This document shows, piece by piece, positions 15,101 to 23,564 of a stretch of DNA of 36,210 nt (position 1 is its first letter; each line of letters begins with the position of its first letter). The DNA is from Marinactinospora thermotolerans DSM 45154 (GTDB lineage Bacteria > Actinomycetota > Actinomycetes > Streptosporangiales > Streptosporangiaceae). The DNA is taken from the NCBI RefSeq assembly GCF_900167435.1, contig NZ_FUWS01000023.1, forward strand, positions 1-36,210, written 5' to 3'. A program made the translations under genes and the position numbers. Under the pieces are notes generated by a model, which searched no databases, was not told where the DNA came from, and worked only from the letters and a program-made list of their open reading frames with translations.

Positions 15101-15297
15101 GAGTGTTTTCTCCTTCTTTGAATATCTTTCGGAATTCACAACACTAATGTCCCGCCCGGCGACGCGTCCCGTCCGGGGCGAGCGGGGGCGCTGGGGAAGG
15201 GCCCCGGGGAAGGCGCGCGCGGCGGGGGCGGATCCGCGTGCCGGCCGTATCCGTGAAGGCGGGAGGACGCCGGGGCGTCCGGTGTCACCTGGGCCTT

Positions 15298-15315
15298 CTG
15301 TGAATCGACTCACAG
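15298..15315. promoter_or_regulatory. CRP/FNR-type operator CTGTGA-N6-TCACAG
   Basis: TGTGA at 15299-15303 and TCACA at 15310-15314 are separated by six bases, a perfect match to the classic CRP consensus as used by mycobacterial Crp. An outer pair TCACCTG (15285-15291)/CAGGTGA (15313-15319) overlaps it. It lies between the divergent YceI gene (198 bp) and the membrane protein gene (170 bp). The rest of 15101-15484 holds no gene; a small hairpin GGCGCCT/AGGCGCC is at 15392-15415. Confidence 0.6.
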
Positions 15316-15484
15316 GTGAACGCCGGGAAGCGCGCTGGTTGCCGGACTTCTCCCTGCTTTAGCGGCTAAGTGGGACGGAAAAGGCGAAATGGGCGCCTAC
15401 CGTTCTAGAGGCGCCGATCCGGTGGACCGGCGACCCCGGCCGCGGGCCGGACCGAAGGACCCCCGAGGAGGAGAGAGGAAGGGC

Positions 15485-16072
15485 ATGGCCGGCGAGATCC
15501 GACCGGAACGCCAGTCCCGCAGCGCTCGGAGGCGTCGGGAACGGCGACGCAGACGGCGCAGGATCGCCGTGTGCGCCGTGGCCGGCGGAGCCCTGCTCAC
15601 CGGGGCCGCGCTGTTCGTTGTGGACCCCACGAGCGCGGGCGCGCCCGCGCCGACCGGCGCCACCAGCCCCCAGACGCCGACTCGGGAAACGACGTCCCCC
15701 ACGACGCGGCCCACCGCCCGGCCCGGCACCCCCGGCGCGGAGGCGTCGGCGAGCGTCGGGGCCTCGCGCGAACCGGCCGGCGCCCGGCCGGAGTCCTCCT
15801 CCCCGGCCCCCTCGGCCGCCGACAGCGGCCCCTCGGAGCCGCGCGCGGCCGACACCCCGACCCGGGAGCGCCCCGGCGACCAGGGCGGATCCGACCGCCC
15901 CGGCGACGACCGTCCCGGCGGCCAGGACCCCCGCCCCTCGGCGACGCCCGAACCGAGCACAGAGCCCGAACGGCCCGGCCCCTCACGGCCACCGCAGTCC
16001 CCCTCGCCCGAGCCGCGGCCCACCCCCGCGCCGGCCCCGACGTCCCCGCAGGGGCCGGGCGCGGGAGCGTGA
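15485..16072 (+). CDS. Pro/Ser/Thr-rich single-pass membrane protein (195 aa)
   Basis: No enzymatic domain. A very basic N-terminus (RSARRRRERRRRRRR) precedes one membrane segment at about 28-46 (IAVCAVAGGALLTGAALFVV), predicting an inside-positive N-terminus. The remaining ~150 residues are low-complexity Pro, Ser, Thr, Glu and Gly, probably disordered and outside the cell, perhaps spanning the wall or glycosylated. ATG 15485 follows a GGAGGAGAGAGG purine tract. It ends 9 bp from the convergent argS stop. The antisense frames are shadows. Function unknown. Confidence 0.7.
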   Translation: MAGEIRPERQSRSARRRRERRRRRRRIAVCAVAGGALLTGAALFVVDPTSAGAPAPTGATSPQTPTRETTSPTTRPTARPGTPGAEASASVGASREPAGARPESSSPAPSAADSGPSEPRAADTPTRERPGDQGGSDRPGDDRPGGQDPRPSATPEPSTEPERPGPSRPPQSPSPEPRPTPAPAPTSPQGPGAGA

Positions 16073-16081
16073 GAACCGGGG

Positions 16082-17815
16082 CTACATCTGCTCCGGGGCG
16101 CTGACACCCAGCAGCGACAGGCCGAGCACCAGCGTGCGCAGGGTTGCCGCGGTCAGCGCGAGCCGCGAGGCGCGCACGTCGGCGTCCTCGGCCTTGAGCA
16201 CCGGGCAGTGCTCGTAGAACGAGGTGAACGTCTGCGCCAGGTCGAACAGGTAGGCGCACAGCCGGTGCGGCTCCAGGGAGTCGCCGACCTGTTCCACGAC
16301 CGGGCCGAAGCCCAGCAGCGTCAACGCGAGGGCGCGCTCGGCCGGCTCGGCGATGCGGATCGGGCCGGTGGCCTCCTCCGGCGTCAGCCCGCCCTTGCGG
16401 AAGATCGAGCGGATGCGCGCGGTCGCGTACTGGAGGTAGGGGCCGGTGTTGCCGTTGAGCGCGAGCATGCGGTCGAAGTCGAACACGTACTCGTTGTCGT
16501 GCGACACCGACAGGTCGGCGTACTTCACCGCGCCCACGCCCACCTCGCGGGCGATCTCGGCGCGGGTGGCCTCGTCCAGGTCGGGCCGGTTCTCGGCGAC
16601 GACCCGGCCGGCGCGTTCGATCGCCTCGTCCAGCAGCGCCATCAGGCGGATCGGGGCGCCGCTGCGGGTGCGCAGGATCTTGCCGTCGGAGCCGAGCACG
16701 TTGCCGATCTGCACGTGGATCGGGGTCGTCCCGCCGTCCAGCCACCCCGCCTCGCGCGCGGTGCCGTAGACCATCTCCAGGTGCAGGTGCTGGGGCGCGC
16801 CGATCACGTAGAGGATGCGGTCGGCCTTGAGGACCTCGGCCCGGTACTTGATGGTGGCGAGGTCGGTGGTGCCGTAGCCGTAGCCGCCGTCGCTCTTGCG
16901 GATGATGAGCGGGACCGGCTTGCCCTCGCGCCCGGTGAAGCCGTCGAGGAACACGCACAGCGCGCCCTCGCTGACCTCGGCGATGCCCTTGTCCTCCAGC
17001 TCGCGGCAGATGCCTTCGAGCGCGTCGTTGTAGGAGCTCTCGCCGGCCAGGTCGGCGTCGGTGAGGGTGACGTCGAGCTTGCGGTAGATCTTGTTGAAGT
17101 AGGACTTGGACAGCTCGATCAGCTCGCCCCACAGCCGCAGCGTCTCGGCGTCGCCGCCCTGGAGGGCGACCACGCGCCGGCGGGCGCGGGTGGCGAACTC
17201 CTCATCGCCGTCGAACTTCGCCCGGGCGCCCTGGTAGAAGGCGTTGGGGTCGCTCTTGAGCAGGTCGGCCTGCTCCGAGTGCTCGCCGACGTCCAGCAGG
17301 TGCTCGATGAGCATGCCGAACGGGGTGCCCCAGTCGCCGATGTGGTTCTGCCGGATGACGTTGTGCCCGAGGAACTCCAGCGTCCGCGCCAGCGCGTCGC
17401 CCACCACGGTCGTGCGCAGGTGGCCGACGTGCATCTCCTTGGCCACGTTGGGCGCGGAGTAGTCGATCGGGATGTTCTGCGCCTCCTGCACGGCCACGCC
17501 GGCGCGCGGGTCGGCGAGGATCTGCTGGGCCTGCGCGGCGATCCACTCGTCGCGCAGCGTCAGGTTGATGAAGCCGGGGCCGCTGATCTCGACCTCTCGG
17601 ACGACGTCATCGACGTCCAGGCGCTCGACGATCTCGGCGGCGACGTCGCGCGGCTTGCGGCCGAGCCTCTTGGCCAGCGCGAGCGCGGCGTTGGCCTGGA
17701 AATCGGCGAACTGGGACGGGCGGATGACGGGGTCGGTCTCGGCGTACTCGGGGCCGAAGGCGGCGCCGAGCGCGGACTGGACCCGGTGCGAGAGGACTTC
17801 TTGCGGGTCGGCCAT
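16082..17815 (-). CDS. argS: Arginyl-tRNA synthetase (577 aa)
   Basis: Class I synthetase charging tRNA-Arg. The N-terminal Add-1 domain (about 1-110) has FADFQANAALALAKRLG. Active site: SAPNVAKEMHVGHLRTTVVGD, with HVGH at 129-132, then QNHIGDWGTPFGMLIEHLL and SDGGYGYGTTDLA. The KMSK-equivalent loop is GKILRTRSGAPIRL, lacking a canonical KMSK, as is frequent in ArgRS. The anticodon-binding domain has NTGPYLQYATARIRSIFRK and ends in LLGVSAPEQM. ATG 17815 is supported by a TAGGCT -10 box six nt upstream (17827-17822), so the mRNA is probably leaderless. plsX lies 61 bp upstream on the same strand. Confidence 0.97.
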   Translation of the reverse strand: MADPQEVLSHRVQSALGAAFGPEYAETDPVIRPSQFADFQANAALALAKRLGRKPRDVAAEIVERLDVDDVVREVEISGPGFINLTLRDEWIAAQAQQILADPRAGVAVQEAQNIPIDYSAPNVAKEMHVGHLRTTVVGDALARTLEFLGHNVIRQNHIGDWGTPFGMLIEHLLDVGEHSEQADLLKSDPNAFYQGARAKFDGDEEFATRARRRVVALQGGDAETLRLWGELIELSKSYFNKIYRKLDVTLTDADLAGESSYNDALEGICRELEDKGIAEVSEGALCVFLDGFTGREGKPVPLIIRKSDGGYGYGTTDLATIKYRAEVLKADRILYVIGAPQHLHLEMVYGTAREAGWLDGGTTPIHVQIGNVLGSDGKILRTRSGAPIRLMALLDEAIERAGRVVAENRPDLDEATRAEIAREVGVGAVKYADLSVSHDNEYVFDFDRMLALNGNTGPYLQYATARIRSIFRKGGLTPEEATGPIRIAEPAERALALTLLGFGPVVEQVGDSLEPHRLCAYLFDLAQTFTSFYEHCPVLKAEDADVRASRLALTAATLRTLVLGLSLLGVSAPEQM

Positions 17816-17876
17816 GTCGAAAGCCTACCGACCTCGCCGACCAGCGCCGTCTGCCTGCGCGAACGCGGGAGGGGGC

Positions 17877-18971
17877 TCACTCCTCGGGCTGGCCGCGCCG
17901 GTGCAGCCAGGCCGGGGCGCGTCCGGCCGGACCCAGGCGGCGGCGCACCTGGTCGACGATCCGGCCGGCGACGAGGTCGTGGGCGAGCCGGCAGGCCTGC
18001 GCGACGCCGCGCGCGTGGCTGTCGCCGTGGGCGATGACGACGGTCCCGTTGAGCCCGAGCAGCACCGCGCCGCCGTAGCTCTCGCTGTCCATGCGGTCGC
18101 GGAGCCCGCGCAGCGCCCTGCGCTGGAGCAGCGCCCCGGCCCGGGCCAGCGTGCCGGAGGTGAGCGCGCCGCGGATCTCGTCGAAGGCGAACCGCACCGC
18201 CCCCTCCACGGACTTCAGCGCGACGTTGCCGGTGAACCCGTCGGCGACGACCACGTCGACCCGGCCGGCGAGCAGGTCGTGTCCCTCGATGTTGCCGCGG
18301 TAGTCCAGGCCGCCGGGGCCGGCCGCGGCGGCGAGCAGCTCGGCGGCCTTGCGGGTGAGCCGGTTGCCCTTGCCCGGCTCGGTGCCGATGGTGAGCAGGC
18401 CGACCCGCGGCTCGGCGATGCCGTGCGCGGTCTGCGCGTAGGCGACGCCGAGGTGGGCGAACTGGACCAGCATCTCGGGCTTGGCGTCGGCGTTGGCGCC
18501 GGCGTCGACCAGGATCGTGGGGGTGGGCAGGGTGGGCAGGACGACCGCCAGGGCCGGCCGCAGCACCCCGGGCTGGGTGCGCAGCCGCACCGTCGAGGTG
18601 GCGACGACGCCGCCGGTGGAGCCGGCCGACACCAGCGCGTCGGCGTCGCCCTGGCGGATCAGCTTGCAGGCGACCGCGACGCTGGAGCGCGGGCGCCGCC
18701 AGCTCGCCAGCGCGCCCTCGTGCATCGCGAGGGTGTCCTCGGCGTGCACGATCGGGATCTCGCGGGCGGCGTCCTGTTCGGACAGCAGCGCGAGCAGTTC
18801 GGGGGTGCGCCCGACCAGGATCACCCGTAGCCCGTGTTCGCGGGAGGCTTCGACGGCTCCGGCGACGATCTCGCGCGGGGCGTGGTCGCCTCCCATGGCG
18901 TCCACCGCGATGACGGGTGGGGCAGCGGGCTCGTCGCCGGAGGGCCTTCCGGCGGGAGATTGGCTGGTCAT
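17877..18971 (-). CDS. plsX: Phosphate acyltransferase PlsX (364 aa)
   Basis: Converts acyl-ACP and phosphate to acyl-phosphate, the first step of the PlsX/PlsY route to phosphatidic acid; a peripheral membrane enzyme. Family motifs: VIAVDAMGGDHAPREIVAGAVEA, VSAGSTGG, LVDAGANADAKPEMLVQFA, IGTEPGKGN, VADGFTGNVALKSVEG and the C-terminal GAVLLGLNGTVVIAHGDSHA. ATG 18971 follows AGGAG at 9-nt spacing; the Ser/Pro-rich first 18 residues are an extra tail. A TAACCT -10 candidate lies at 19035-19030. It is not next to rpmF/acpP as in many bacteria, but paired with argS. Confidence 0.95.
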   Translation of the reverse strand: MTSQSPAGRPSGDEPAAPPVIAVDAMGGDHAPREIVAGAVEASREHGLRVILVGRTPELLALLSEQDAAREIPIVHAEDTLAMHEGALASWRRPRSSVAVACKLIRQGDADALVSAGSTGGVVATSTVRLRTQPGVLRPALAVVLPTLPTPTILVDAGANADAKPEMLVQFAHLGVAYAQTAHGIAEPRVGLLTIGTEPGKGNRLTRKAAELLAAAAGPGGLDYRGNIEGHDLLAGRVDVVVADGFTGNVALKSVEGAVRFAFDEIRGALTSGTLARAGALLQRRALRGLRDRMDSESYGGAVLLGLNGTVVIAHGDSHARGVAQACRLAHDLVAGRIVDQVRRRLGPAGRAPAWLHRRGQPEE

Positions 18972-19127
18972 GGGGGTGGGCTCCTGTCGTGCGGTGGAGG
19001 GACGCACCTGCGTGCCCCTGCCGGGCGCCAGGTTATGCCCGAAGCGGAGTGGTCCGGTCCGGGCGGGGCGGTCGGGTGGATCGGGATCGAGAGAACGGAA
19101 AAAGAGTGAGGAAAGCGAAAGAACGGG

Positions 19128-19175
19128 TATATCCGTCGCCCGGACCTGGCGTCTCCCCCGTCCCTGCCAGGTCCG
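19128..19175 (+). promoter_or_regulatory. -10 box and 5'-terminal hairpin upstream of the KamA-like gene
   Basis: TATATC (19128-19133) is a likely -10 box. From about the expected start site, CGGACCTGGC (19141-19150) pairs perfectly with GCCAGGTCCG (19166-19175) around a 15-nt C-rich loop. The transcript would carry this hairpin at its 5' end, 110 nt before the GTG. No -35 box is clear. The rest of the 313-bp gap to plsX holds only an A/G-rich stretch (about 19095-19125). Confidence 0.45.
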
Positions 19176-19284
19176 ATCACACCGCCAACAACGCGGCGGC
19201 CTACGGACGTCCGTCCTGGGACCGCCGCCGGCCGCGCGCCGCCCCCCAATCGGCGGCGACCGCGCGGCCGCAGAGAGGAGACAC

Positions 19285-20640
19285 GTGAGCTTGACGCACG
19301 ACGTGGCAGTACCCCCGTCCGCCGGACGTCGGTTTCGTGCCTACACCGCGAAGCACCTGGACGAGTTGACGGCGCGCGCCGGACTCGCCCCCGACGAACG
19401 TCTCGCGGTCCGCGCCGTGGCCAGTGTGTTGCCCTTCCGGGTCAACGCCTACGTCATCGACGAGCTGATCGACTGGGACTCGGCTCCCGACGACCCGATC
19501 TACCGGCTGACCTTCCCCCAGCCGGACATGCTCCCGCACGAGGACGTCGCGCGGATCGCCGACCTGCTGCGCGGGGACGCGCCGCGCAAGGAGGTCGACC
19601 GGGTCGCCAACGAGATCCGCGCCCGCCTCAACCCCCACCCCGCCGGCCAGATGCTCCTCAACATTCCCAAGCTCGGCGCCGAGGAGCCGATGTCGGGGGT
19701 GCAGCACAAGTACCACGAGACGGTGCTGTTCTTCCCCAAGCAGGGGCAGACCTGTCACGCCTACTGCACCTACTGCTTCCGGTGGGCGCAGTTCGTCGGC
19801 GAGCCCGACCTCAAGATGGCCACCGACGACATCGACCGGCTCGTCGCCTACCTGCACCGCCACCCCGAGGTCACCAGCGTCCTGCTGACCGGCGGCGACC
19901 CCATGATCATGGGTGAGGGCGTCATCTCCCGCTACATCGAGCCGCTGCTCGCGGTTCCGACCCTGGAGTCGATCCGCATCGGCACCAAGTCGCTGGCCTA
20001 CTGGCCGCAGCGGTTCCTCACCGACCCCGACGCCGACGACACGCTGCGGCTGTTCGAACGGGTCGTCGACGCGGGGAAGAACCTCGCCTTCATGGCGCAC
20101 TTCTCCCACCCCAACGAGATGGCCCCCGCGCTCGTCCAGGAGGCGGTCCGCCGCATCCGCGACACCGGCGCGGTGATCCGCACCCAGGCGCCGCTGATCC
20201 GCACGATCAACGACGACTCCGCGATCTGGGCGGACATGTGGCGCACCCACGTCCGGCACGGGATGGTGCCCTACTACATGTTCGTCGAGCGCGACACCGG
20301 GCCACAGGACTACTTCGCGGTGCCGCTGGCCCAGGCTTACCCGATCTTCCGGGACGCCTACGCCGAGGTCTCGGGCCTGGCCCGCACGGTCCGGGGACCC
20401 TCCATGTCGGCCACCCCGGGGAAGGTCTGCGTGGACGGCGTCGCCGAGATCGCCGGGGAGAAGGTGTTCGTGCTGCACTTCATCCAGGCGCGCGATCCCG
20501 AACTGGTCGGCCGTCCCTTCTTCGCCAAGTACGACGAGAAGGCGGTCTGGCTGTCCGACCTGGAACCGGCGCTGGGCGCCACCCGCTTCCCCTTCCAGGA
20601 GGGGCCGGCCGGGGCCGGTGCCACGGCCGCGCGGGAGTAG
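19285..20640 (+). CDS. KamA-family radical SAM protein (451 aa)
   Basis: Related to lysine 2,3-aminomutase. Radical SAM triad CHAYCTYCFRWAQF has Cys157, Cys161 and Cys164 (CxxxCxxC). SVLLTGGDPMIM carries the GGD/SAM motif, then RIGTKSLAYWPQRFL, and a C-terminal region with PGKVCVDG. Characterised KamA enzymes have CRHCTRRR-type motifs; here Tyr and Phe-Arg-Trp replace them, so lysine specificity should not be assumed. GTG 19285 follows GAGAGGAG at 4-5 nt. It stands alone between plsX (divergent) and a membrane protein gene. Members of this actinobacterial branch are usually annotated as lysine 2,3-aminomutase without proof. PLP use is likely but the lysine was not identified. Confidence 0.88.
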   Translation: MSLTHDVAVPPSAGRRFRAYTAKHLDELTARAGLAPDERLAVRAVASVLPFRVNAYVIDELIDWDSAPDDPIYRLTFPQPDMLPHEDVARIADLLRGDAPRKEVDRVANEIRARLNPHPAGQMLLNIPKLGAEEPMSGVQHKYHETVLFFPKQGQTCHAYCTYCFRWAQFVGEPDLKMATDDIDRLVAYLHRHPEVTSVLLTGGDPMIMGEGVISRYIEPLLAVPTLESIRIGTKSLAYWPQRFLTDPDADDTLRLFERVVDAGKNLAFMAHFSHPNEMAPALVQEAVRRIRDTGAVIRTQAPLIRTINDDSAIWADMWRTHVRHGMVPYYMFVERDTGPQDYFAVPLAQAYPIFRDAYAEVSGLARTVRGPSMSATPGKVCVDGVAEIAGEKVFVLHFIQARDPELVGRPFFAKYDEKAVWLSDLEPALGATRFPFQEGPAGAGATAARE

Positions 20641-20678
20641 CCGGGCGGGGCGGCGTCGCGTCGGGCGGGGCCGCCCTC

Positions 20679-20694
20679 TGTGGGCTTTTCCACA
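20679..20694 (+). terminator. Small hairpin after the KamA-like gene
   Basis: TGTGG (20679-20683) pairs with CCACA (20690-20694) across a loop containing TTTT, 39 bp after the stop. A CATAAT -10 candidate for the next gene is at 20763-20768. A weak terminator call. Confidence 0.3.
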
Positions 20695-20858
20695 CCCGCT
20701 CGTTAAGCCGTAAATCGCTACCTTTTGTGACCGAAACCCGGATCGAGGGGCGCGGGCGGCGGCATAATCGGGCGGGTACGAGGCGTTGGTTCCGGGCATG
20801 GAGCCACACTCACGGATCGGCCGACACGCCGGCCGGTTCCGGGCGGGAGGGCGCGCGC

Positions 20859-21707
20859 ATGGCTGACTGGTTCACCGACCACGTGATCGCCACCGGCCGG
20901 TTGCCGTTGTTCAGCTTCTTCATCGCCTTCGTCGCGGGATTCCTGCTGATCCGCGTCAGCGTCCGGTTGATCCGCGCCGAGGTGCGCTGGTGGCCGGGCA
21001 ACGTCACCCCCGGCGGCCTGCACATCCACCACGTCGTGTTCGGCGTGGCGTTCATGCTGCTCGGCGGGGTCGCCGGGCTGCTCATCACCGACCGCGAGGG
21101 GATTCCCATCGCGGTGGCCGCCGCCCTCTTCGGGTTCGGCGCGGCGCTCGTGCTGGACGAGTTCGCGCTCATCCTGCACCTGCGCGACGTCTACTGGACC
21201 GAGCAGGGCCGCACCTCGGTCGACGCGGTGTTCGTGGCCATCGCCCTCACCGGCCTGCTGCTCACGGGGATCCGCCCGTTCGGCTGGAGCGAGCTCAGTG
21301 CCGCCGGCGCCGGGGGCGAGGCGGTGCGCCTGGGCCTGGTCCTGCTCGCGTTGGTCAACCTCGCGGGCTCCGTCGTGAGCCTCCTCAAAGGCAAGATCTG
21401 GACAGGGATCGCCGGGGTTTTCGTCCCCGCCATCTCGATCGTGGCCGCGCTGCGGCTGGCCGTTCCCGGCTCCCCGTGGGCGCGCTGGCGCTACCCCGAG
21501 GGCTCACGCCGCCATCAGGCGGCGGTCCGCCGTGACCAGCGTCTGCGCCGCCCGCTGATCCAGGCCAAGATCCGGTTCCAAGAGCTCATCGCCGGCCGCC
21601 ACGACCTCGTCTTGGACCCGCCCCCGGGGCTGGGGCCCATCGACCCCGGGGTCCGACCCGCCGAACCGGTCCCGGTGGCGCCCGCCACGCGCGGGCCTCG
21701 GCCGTGA
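20859..21707 (+). CDS. Multi-pass membrane protein of unknown function (282 aa)
   Basis: ATG 20859 is preceded by GGGAGG at 8 nt. Six or so hydrophobic segments: about 13-33 (LPLFSFFIAFVAGFLLI), 57-79 (HHVVFGVAFMLLGGVAGLLI), 86-105, 125-145, 158-178 and 185-203. The loop NVTPGGLHIHHVVFG contains two His close to the membrane and could bind metal or heme; this is speculation. The C-terminal ~75 residues are soluble, Arg- and Pro-rich, with a helix (RRHQAAVRRDQRLRRPLIQAK). Similar integral membrane proteins occur widely in actinobacteria without a known role. It lies 33 bp before the glucokinase gene, which seems to have its own promoter. Confidence 0.8.
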   Translation: MADWFTDHVIATGRLPLFSFFIAFVAGFLLIRVSVRLIRAEVRWWPGNVTPGGLHIHHVVFGVAFMLLGGVAGLLITDREGIPIAVAAALFGFGAALVLDEFALILHLRDVYWTEQGRTSVDAVFVAIALTGLLLTGIRPFGWSELSAAGAGGEAVRLGLVLLALVNLAGSVVSLLKGKIWTGIAGVFVPAISIVAALRLAVPGSPWARWRYPEGSRRHQAAVRRDQRLRRPLIQAKIRFQELIAGRHDLVLDPPPGLGPIDPGVRPAEPVPVAPATRGPRP

Positions 21708-21724
21708 GGTCGCCGCAGGTCCAA

Positions 21725-21730
21725 TAAGGT
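21725..21730 (+). promoter_or_regulatory. -10 box TAAGGT of the glucokinase gene
   Basis: TAAGGT ends 10 nt before ATG 21741 and there is no ribosome site, implying a leaderless or near-leaderless mRNA. An in-frame GTG at 21729 overlaps the box and is therefore an unlikely start. Confidence 0.45.
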
Positions 21731-21740
21731 GTCGTGGGCT

Positions 21741-22793
21741 ATGGCTTTTACCAAGGGGGCTGGCCCGCACCAGCGCGGGCTCACGATCGGCGTCGACATC
21801 GGCGGCACGAAGGTGGCGGCGGGTGTCGTCACGCCGGCCGGGCGTGTGCTGGCCCGGGTGCGCACGGAGACGCCGCACAAGAGCAAGAGCCCGAAGGTCG
21901 TCGAGGACACGATCGCCGGGGTCGTCGAGGAACTGCGGCGCGACTACACGGTGGGCGCGGTCGGGGTCGGCGCGGCCGGCTTCGTCGACGACCAGCGGGC
22001 CACCGTACTGTTCGCCCCGCACCTCGCCTGGCGCAATGAGCCGCTACGCGACGCCCTCAAGGCCCGCCTGGACCTGCCGGTGGTCGTGGAGAACGACGCC
22101 AACGCGGCGGCCTGGGCCGAGATGTGCGCCGGCGCCGGACGTAACGCCGACGACGTCATCGTCGTCAACCTCGGGACCGGTATCGGCGGGGCCGTGGTGA
22201 TCGGCGGGGTCCTGCGCCGCGGCCGGCACGGGCTGGGCGGTGAGTTCGGGCACATGACGATCGTGCCCGACGGCCACCGGTGCGAGTGCGGCAACCGCGG
22301 CTGCTGGGAGCAGTACGCCAGCGGCAACGCGCTCACCCGTGAGGCGCGCGAGCTCACCCAGGCGGAGTCCCCGGTCGCGCGCGGCCTGGCCCAAGCCGTC
22401 GGCGGCGACCCCGCGCTCATCACCGGCCCCTTGGTGACCGAGCTCGCCCAGAAGGGCGACCGGGCCTGCGCCGAGCTGCTGGAGGACGCCGGGACGTGGC
22501 TGGGGATCGGCCTGGCGAACCTGGCGGCGGCCTTCGACCCCGAGCTGTTCATCATCGGCGGGGGTGTCTCCGAGGCCGGCGACCTGCTGCTGGAGCCGGC
22601 CCGCAAGGCGTTCCGCCGCACCCTGACCGGGCGGGGCTACCGGCCCGAGGCCGAGATCGTCGCCGCCGCGCTGGGCAACGAGGCGGGCCTGATCGGCGCC
22701 GCGGACCTCGCCCGCGACGCGCTACCACGCTGGCGCCAGGGGCGCCGTCAGCGCCGGCTGTCCCGCTCCCGGGAGTCCCGCCGCGCTTTCTGA
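21741..22793 (+). CDS. glkA: ROK-family glucokinase (350 aa)
   Basis: Phosphorylates glucose (ATP or polyphosphate) in glycolysis and, in Streptomyces, is linked to carbon catabolite repression. ATP-binding LTIGVDIGGTKVAAG is near residue 20. The sugar-site segment VVVENDANAAAWAEM includes the catalytic Asp, followed by VNLGTGIGGAVVIGG. The GLGGEFGHMTI segment leads into the zinc motif CECGNRGCWEQYASG (CxCGxxGCxE), the mark of ROK glucokinases. LFIIGGGVSEAG follows. The basic tail RWRQGRRQRRLSRSRESRR is unusual and may interact with polyphosphate or proteins (guess). It converges on the globin gene with a 20-bp gap and shares a terminator hairpin with it. Confidence 0.92.
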   Translation: MAFTKGAGPHQRGLTIGVDIGGTKVAAGVVTPAGRVLARVRTETPHKSKSPKVVEDTIAGVVEELRRDYTVGAVGVGAAGFVDDQRATVLFAPHLAWRNEPLRDALKARLDLPVVVENDANAAAWAEMCAGAGRNADDVIVVNLGTGIGGAVVIGGVLRRGRHGLGGEFGHMTIVPDGHRCECGNRGCWEQYASGNALTREARELTQAESPVARGLAQAVGGDPALITGPLVTELAQKGDRACAELLEDAGTWLGIGLANLAAAFDPELFIIGGGVSEAGDLLLEPARKAFRRTLTGRGYRPEAEIVAAALGNEAGLIGAADLARDALPRWRQGRRQRRLSRSRESRRAF

Positions 22794-22817
22794 GCGGGAC
22801 CGCGGGCCGTCCCTCAG
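22790..22817. terminator. Shared bidirectional hairpin between glucokinase and globin genes
   Basis: CTGA (22790-22793) and GGGAC (22796-22800) pair with GTCCC (22809-22813) and TCAG (22814-22817), with a 2-nt bulge. Both stop codons (22791-22793 plus, 22814-22816 minus) lie in the stem, so one element would end both convergent transcripts. Confidence 0.5.
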
Positions 22818-23371
22818 CGTAGGGGGAGCTGGCCCGCGGGAACGGATTCGCGCCGCTCTTCGGGTCCTTTGTAGCGCGGGGGCAGGGGCCGCGCGGCCCG
22901 CGCGGGGGCGCTTTCGTCGCCACGGGTCTGGGCGGTCTCGGCGCCCGACATCATGCTGGCCGCGATCCACTCATAGACCGTGACCCACGACGAGCTCATC
23001 CGCGACGACCAGGTGGGCGACAGCTCGCTGACCGCGCGGACCATGGCGCGGCCGACGTAGGGGTAGTGCTCGGGCTTGACGCCGAGCGCGGTGTGGTGGC
23101 GGGCGCCCAGCCGGCGCAGCTCCTCCTGGACCTCCTCGGGCTGGTCCAGGTGGCGGATGACGCCGAGCAGGGCCCGGCTCATCCTGAGGTGCTGGGGCCC
23201 CATGTCCTTGGAGAACATCGACCGGATCTCGGGAACCAGCTCGAACAGGTGGTCGTAGAAGCGCTCGGCGAGCTCCACCGAATCCTCGGGCAGGTCCGCG
23301 CAGGAGAGTCTGACGTCGTCGATGGCCTTGGCGTCAGGCAGGGGGACTGAGGAGATGGGGCGAGGTTGCAT
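22814..23371 (-). CDS. Single-domain globin related to flavohemoglobin (185 aa)
   Basis: Resembles the globin domain of Hmp but lacks the FAD/NAD reductase domains. B10 Tyr39 is in ERFYDHLFELVPEIRSMF, a distal E7-like Gln is Gln60, and the proximal F8 His is probably His93 in RHHTALGVKPEHYPYVG. Helices G/H follow in SSSWVTVYEWIAASMM. The last ~40 residues are a Pro/Arg-rich tail. The Tyr/Gln distal pocket is that of NO dioxygenases and oxygen-avid globins. A partner reductase is not seen nearby. ATG 23371 has GGAG at 6-nt spacing; the longer open frame upstream is not believed. Likely roles are NO detoxification or oxygen/redox sensing. Confidence 0.85.
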   Translation of the reverse strand: MQPRPISSVPLPDAKAIDDVRLSCADLPEDSVELAERFYDHLFELVPEIRSMFSKDMGPQHLRMSRALLGVIRHLDQPEEVQEELRRLGARHHTALGVKPEHYPYVGRAMVRAVSELSPTWSSRMSSSWVTVYEWIAASMMSGAETAQTRGDESAPARAARPLPPRYKGPEERRESVPAGQLPLR

Positions 23372-23564
23372 CGCTGGCTCCGGGTGCGTTGACGGCGGTT
23401 CGATCGCGCTTCGGAAGGCCGATCCCGGTGGCCGGGCAACGCCCATGGGGCGTGCAGCGCGTTGGCCCACCGGGTCGCCGCGGGCGGGACGGTGCCGTCG
23501 GGAAGGCGCCTGCCGCCGGTCCCGTCCGATGTCGACCGGTGGAGAGCACGGACACCGTGGCTCC

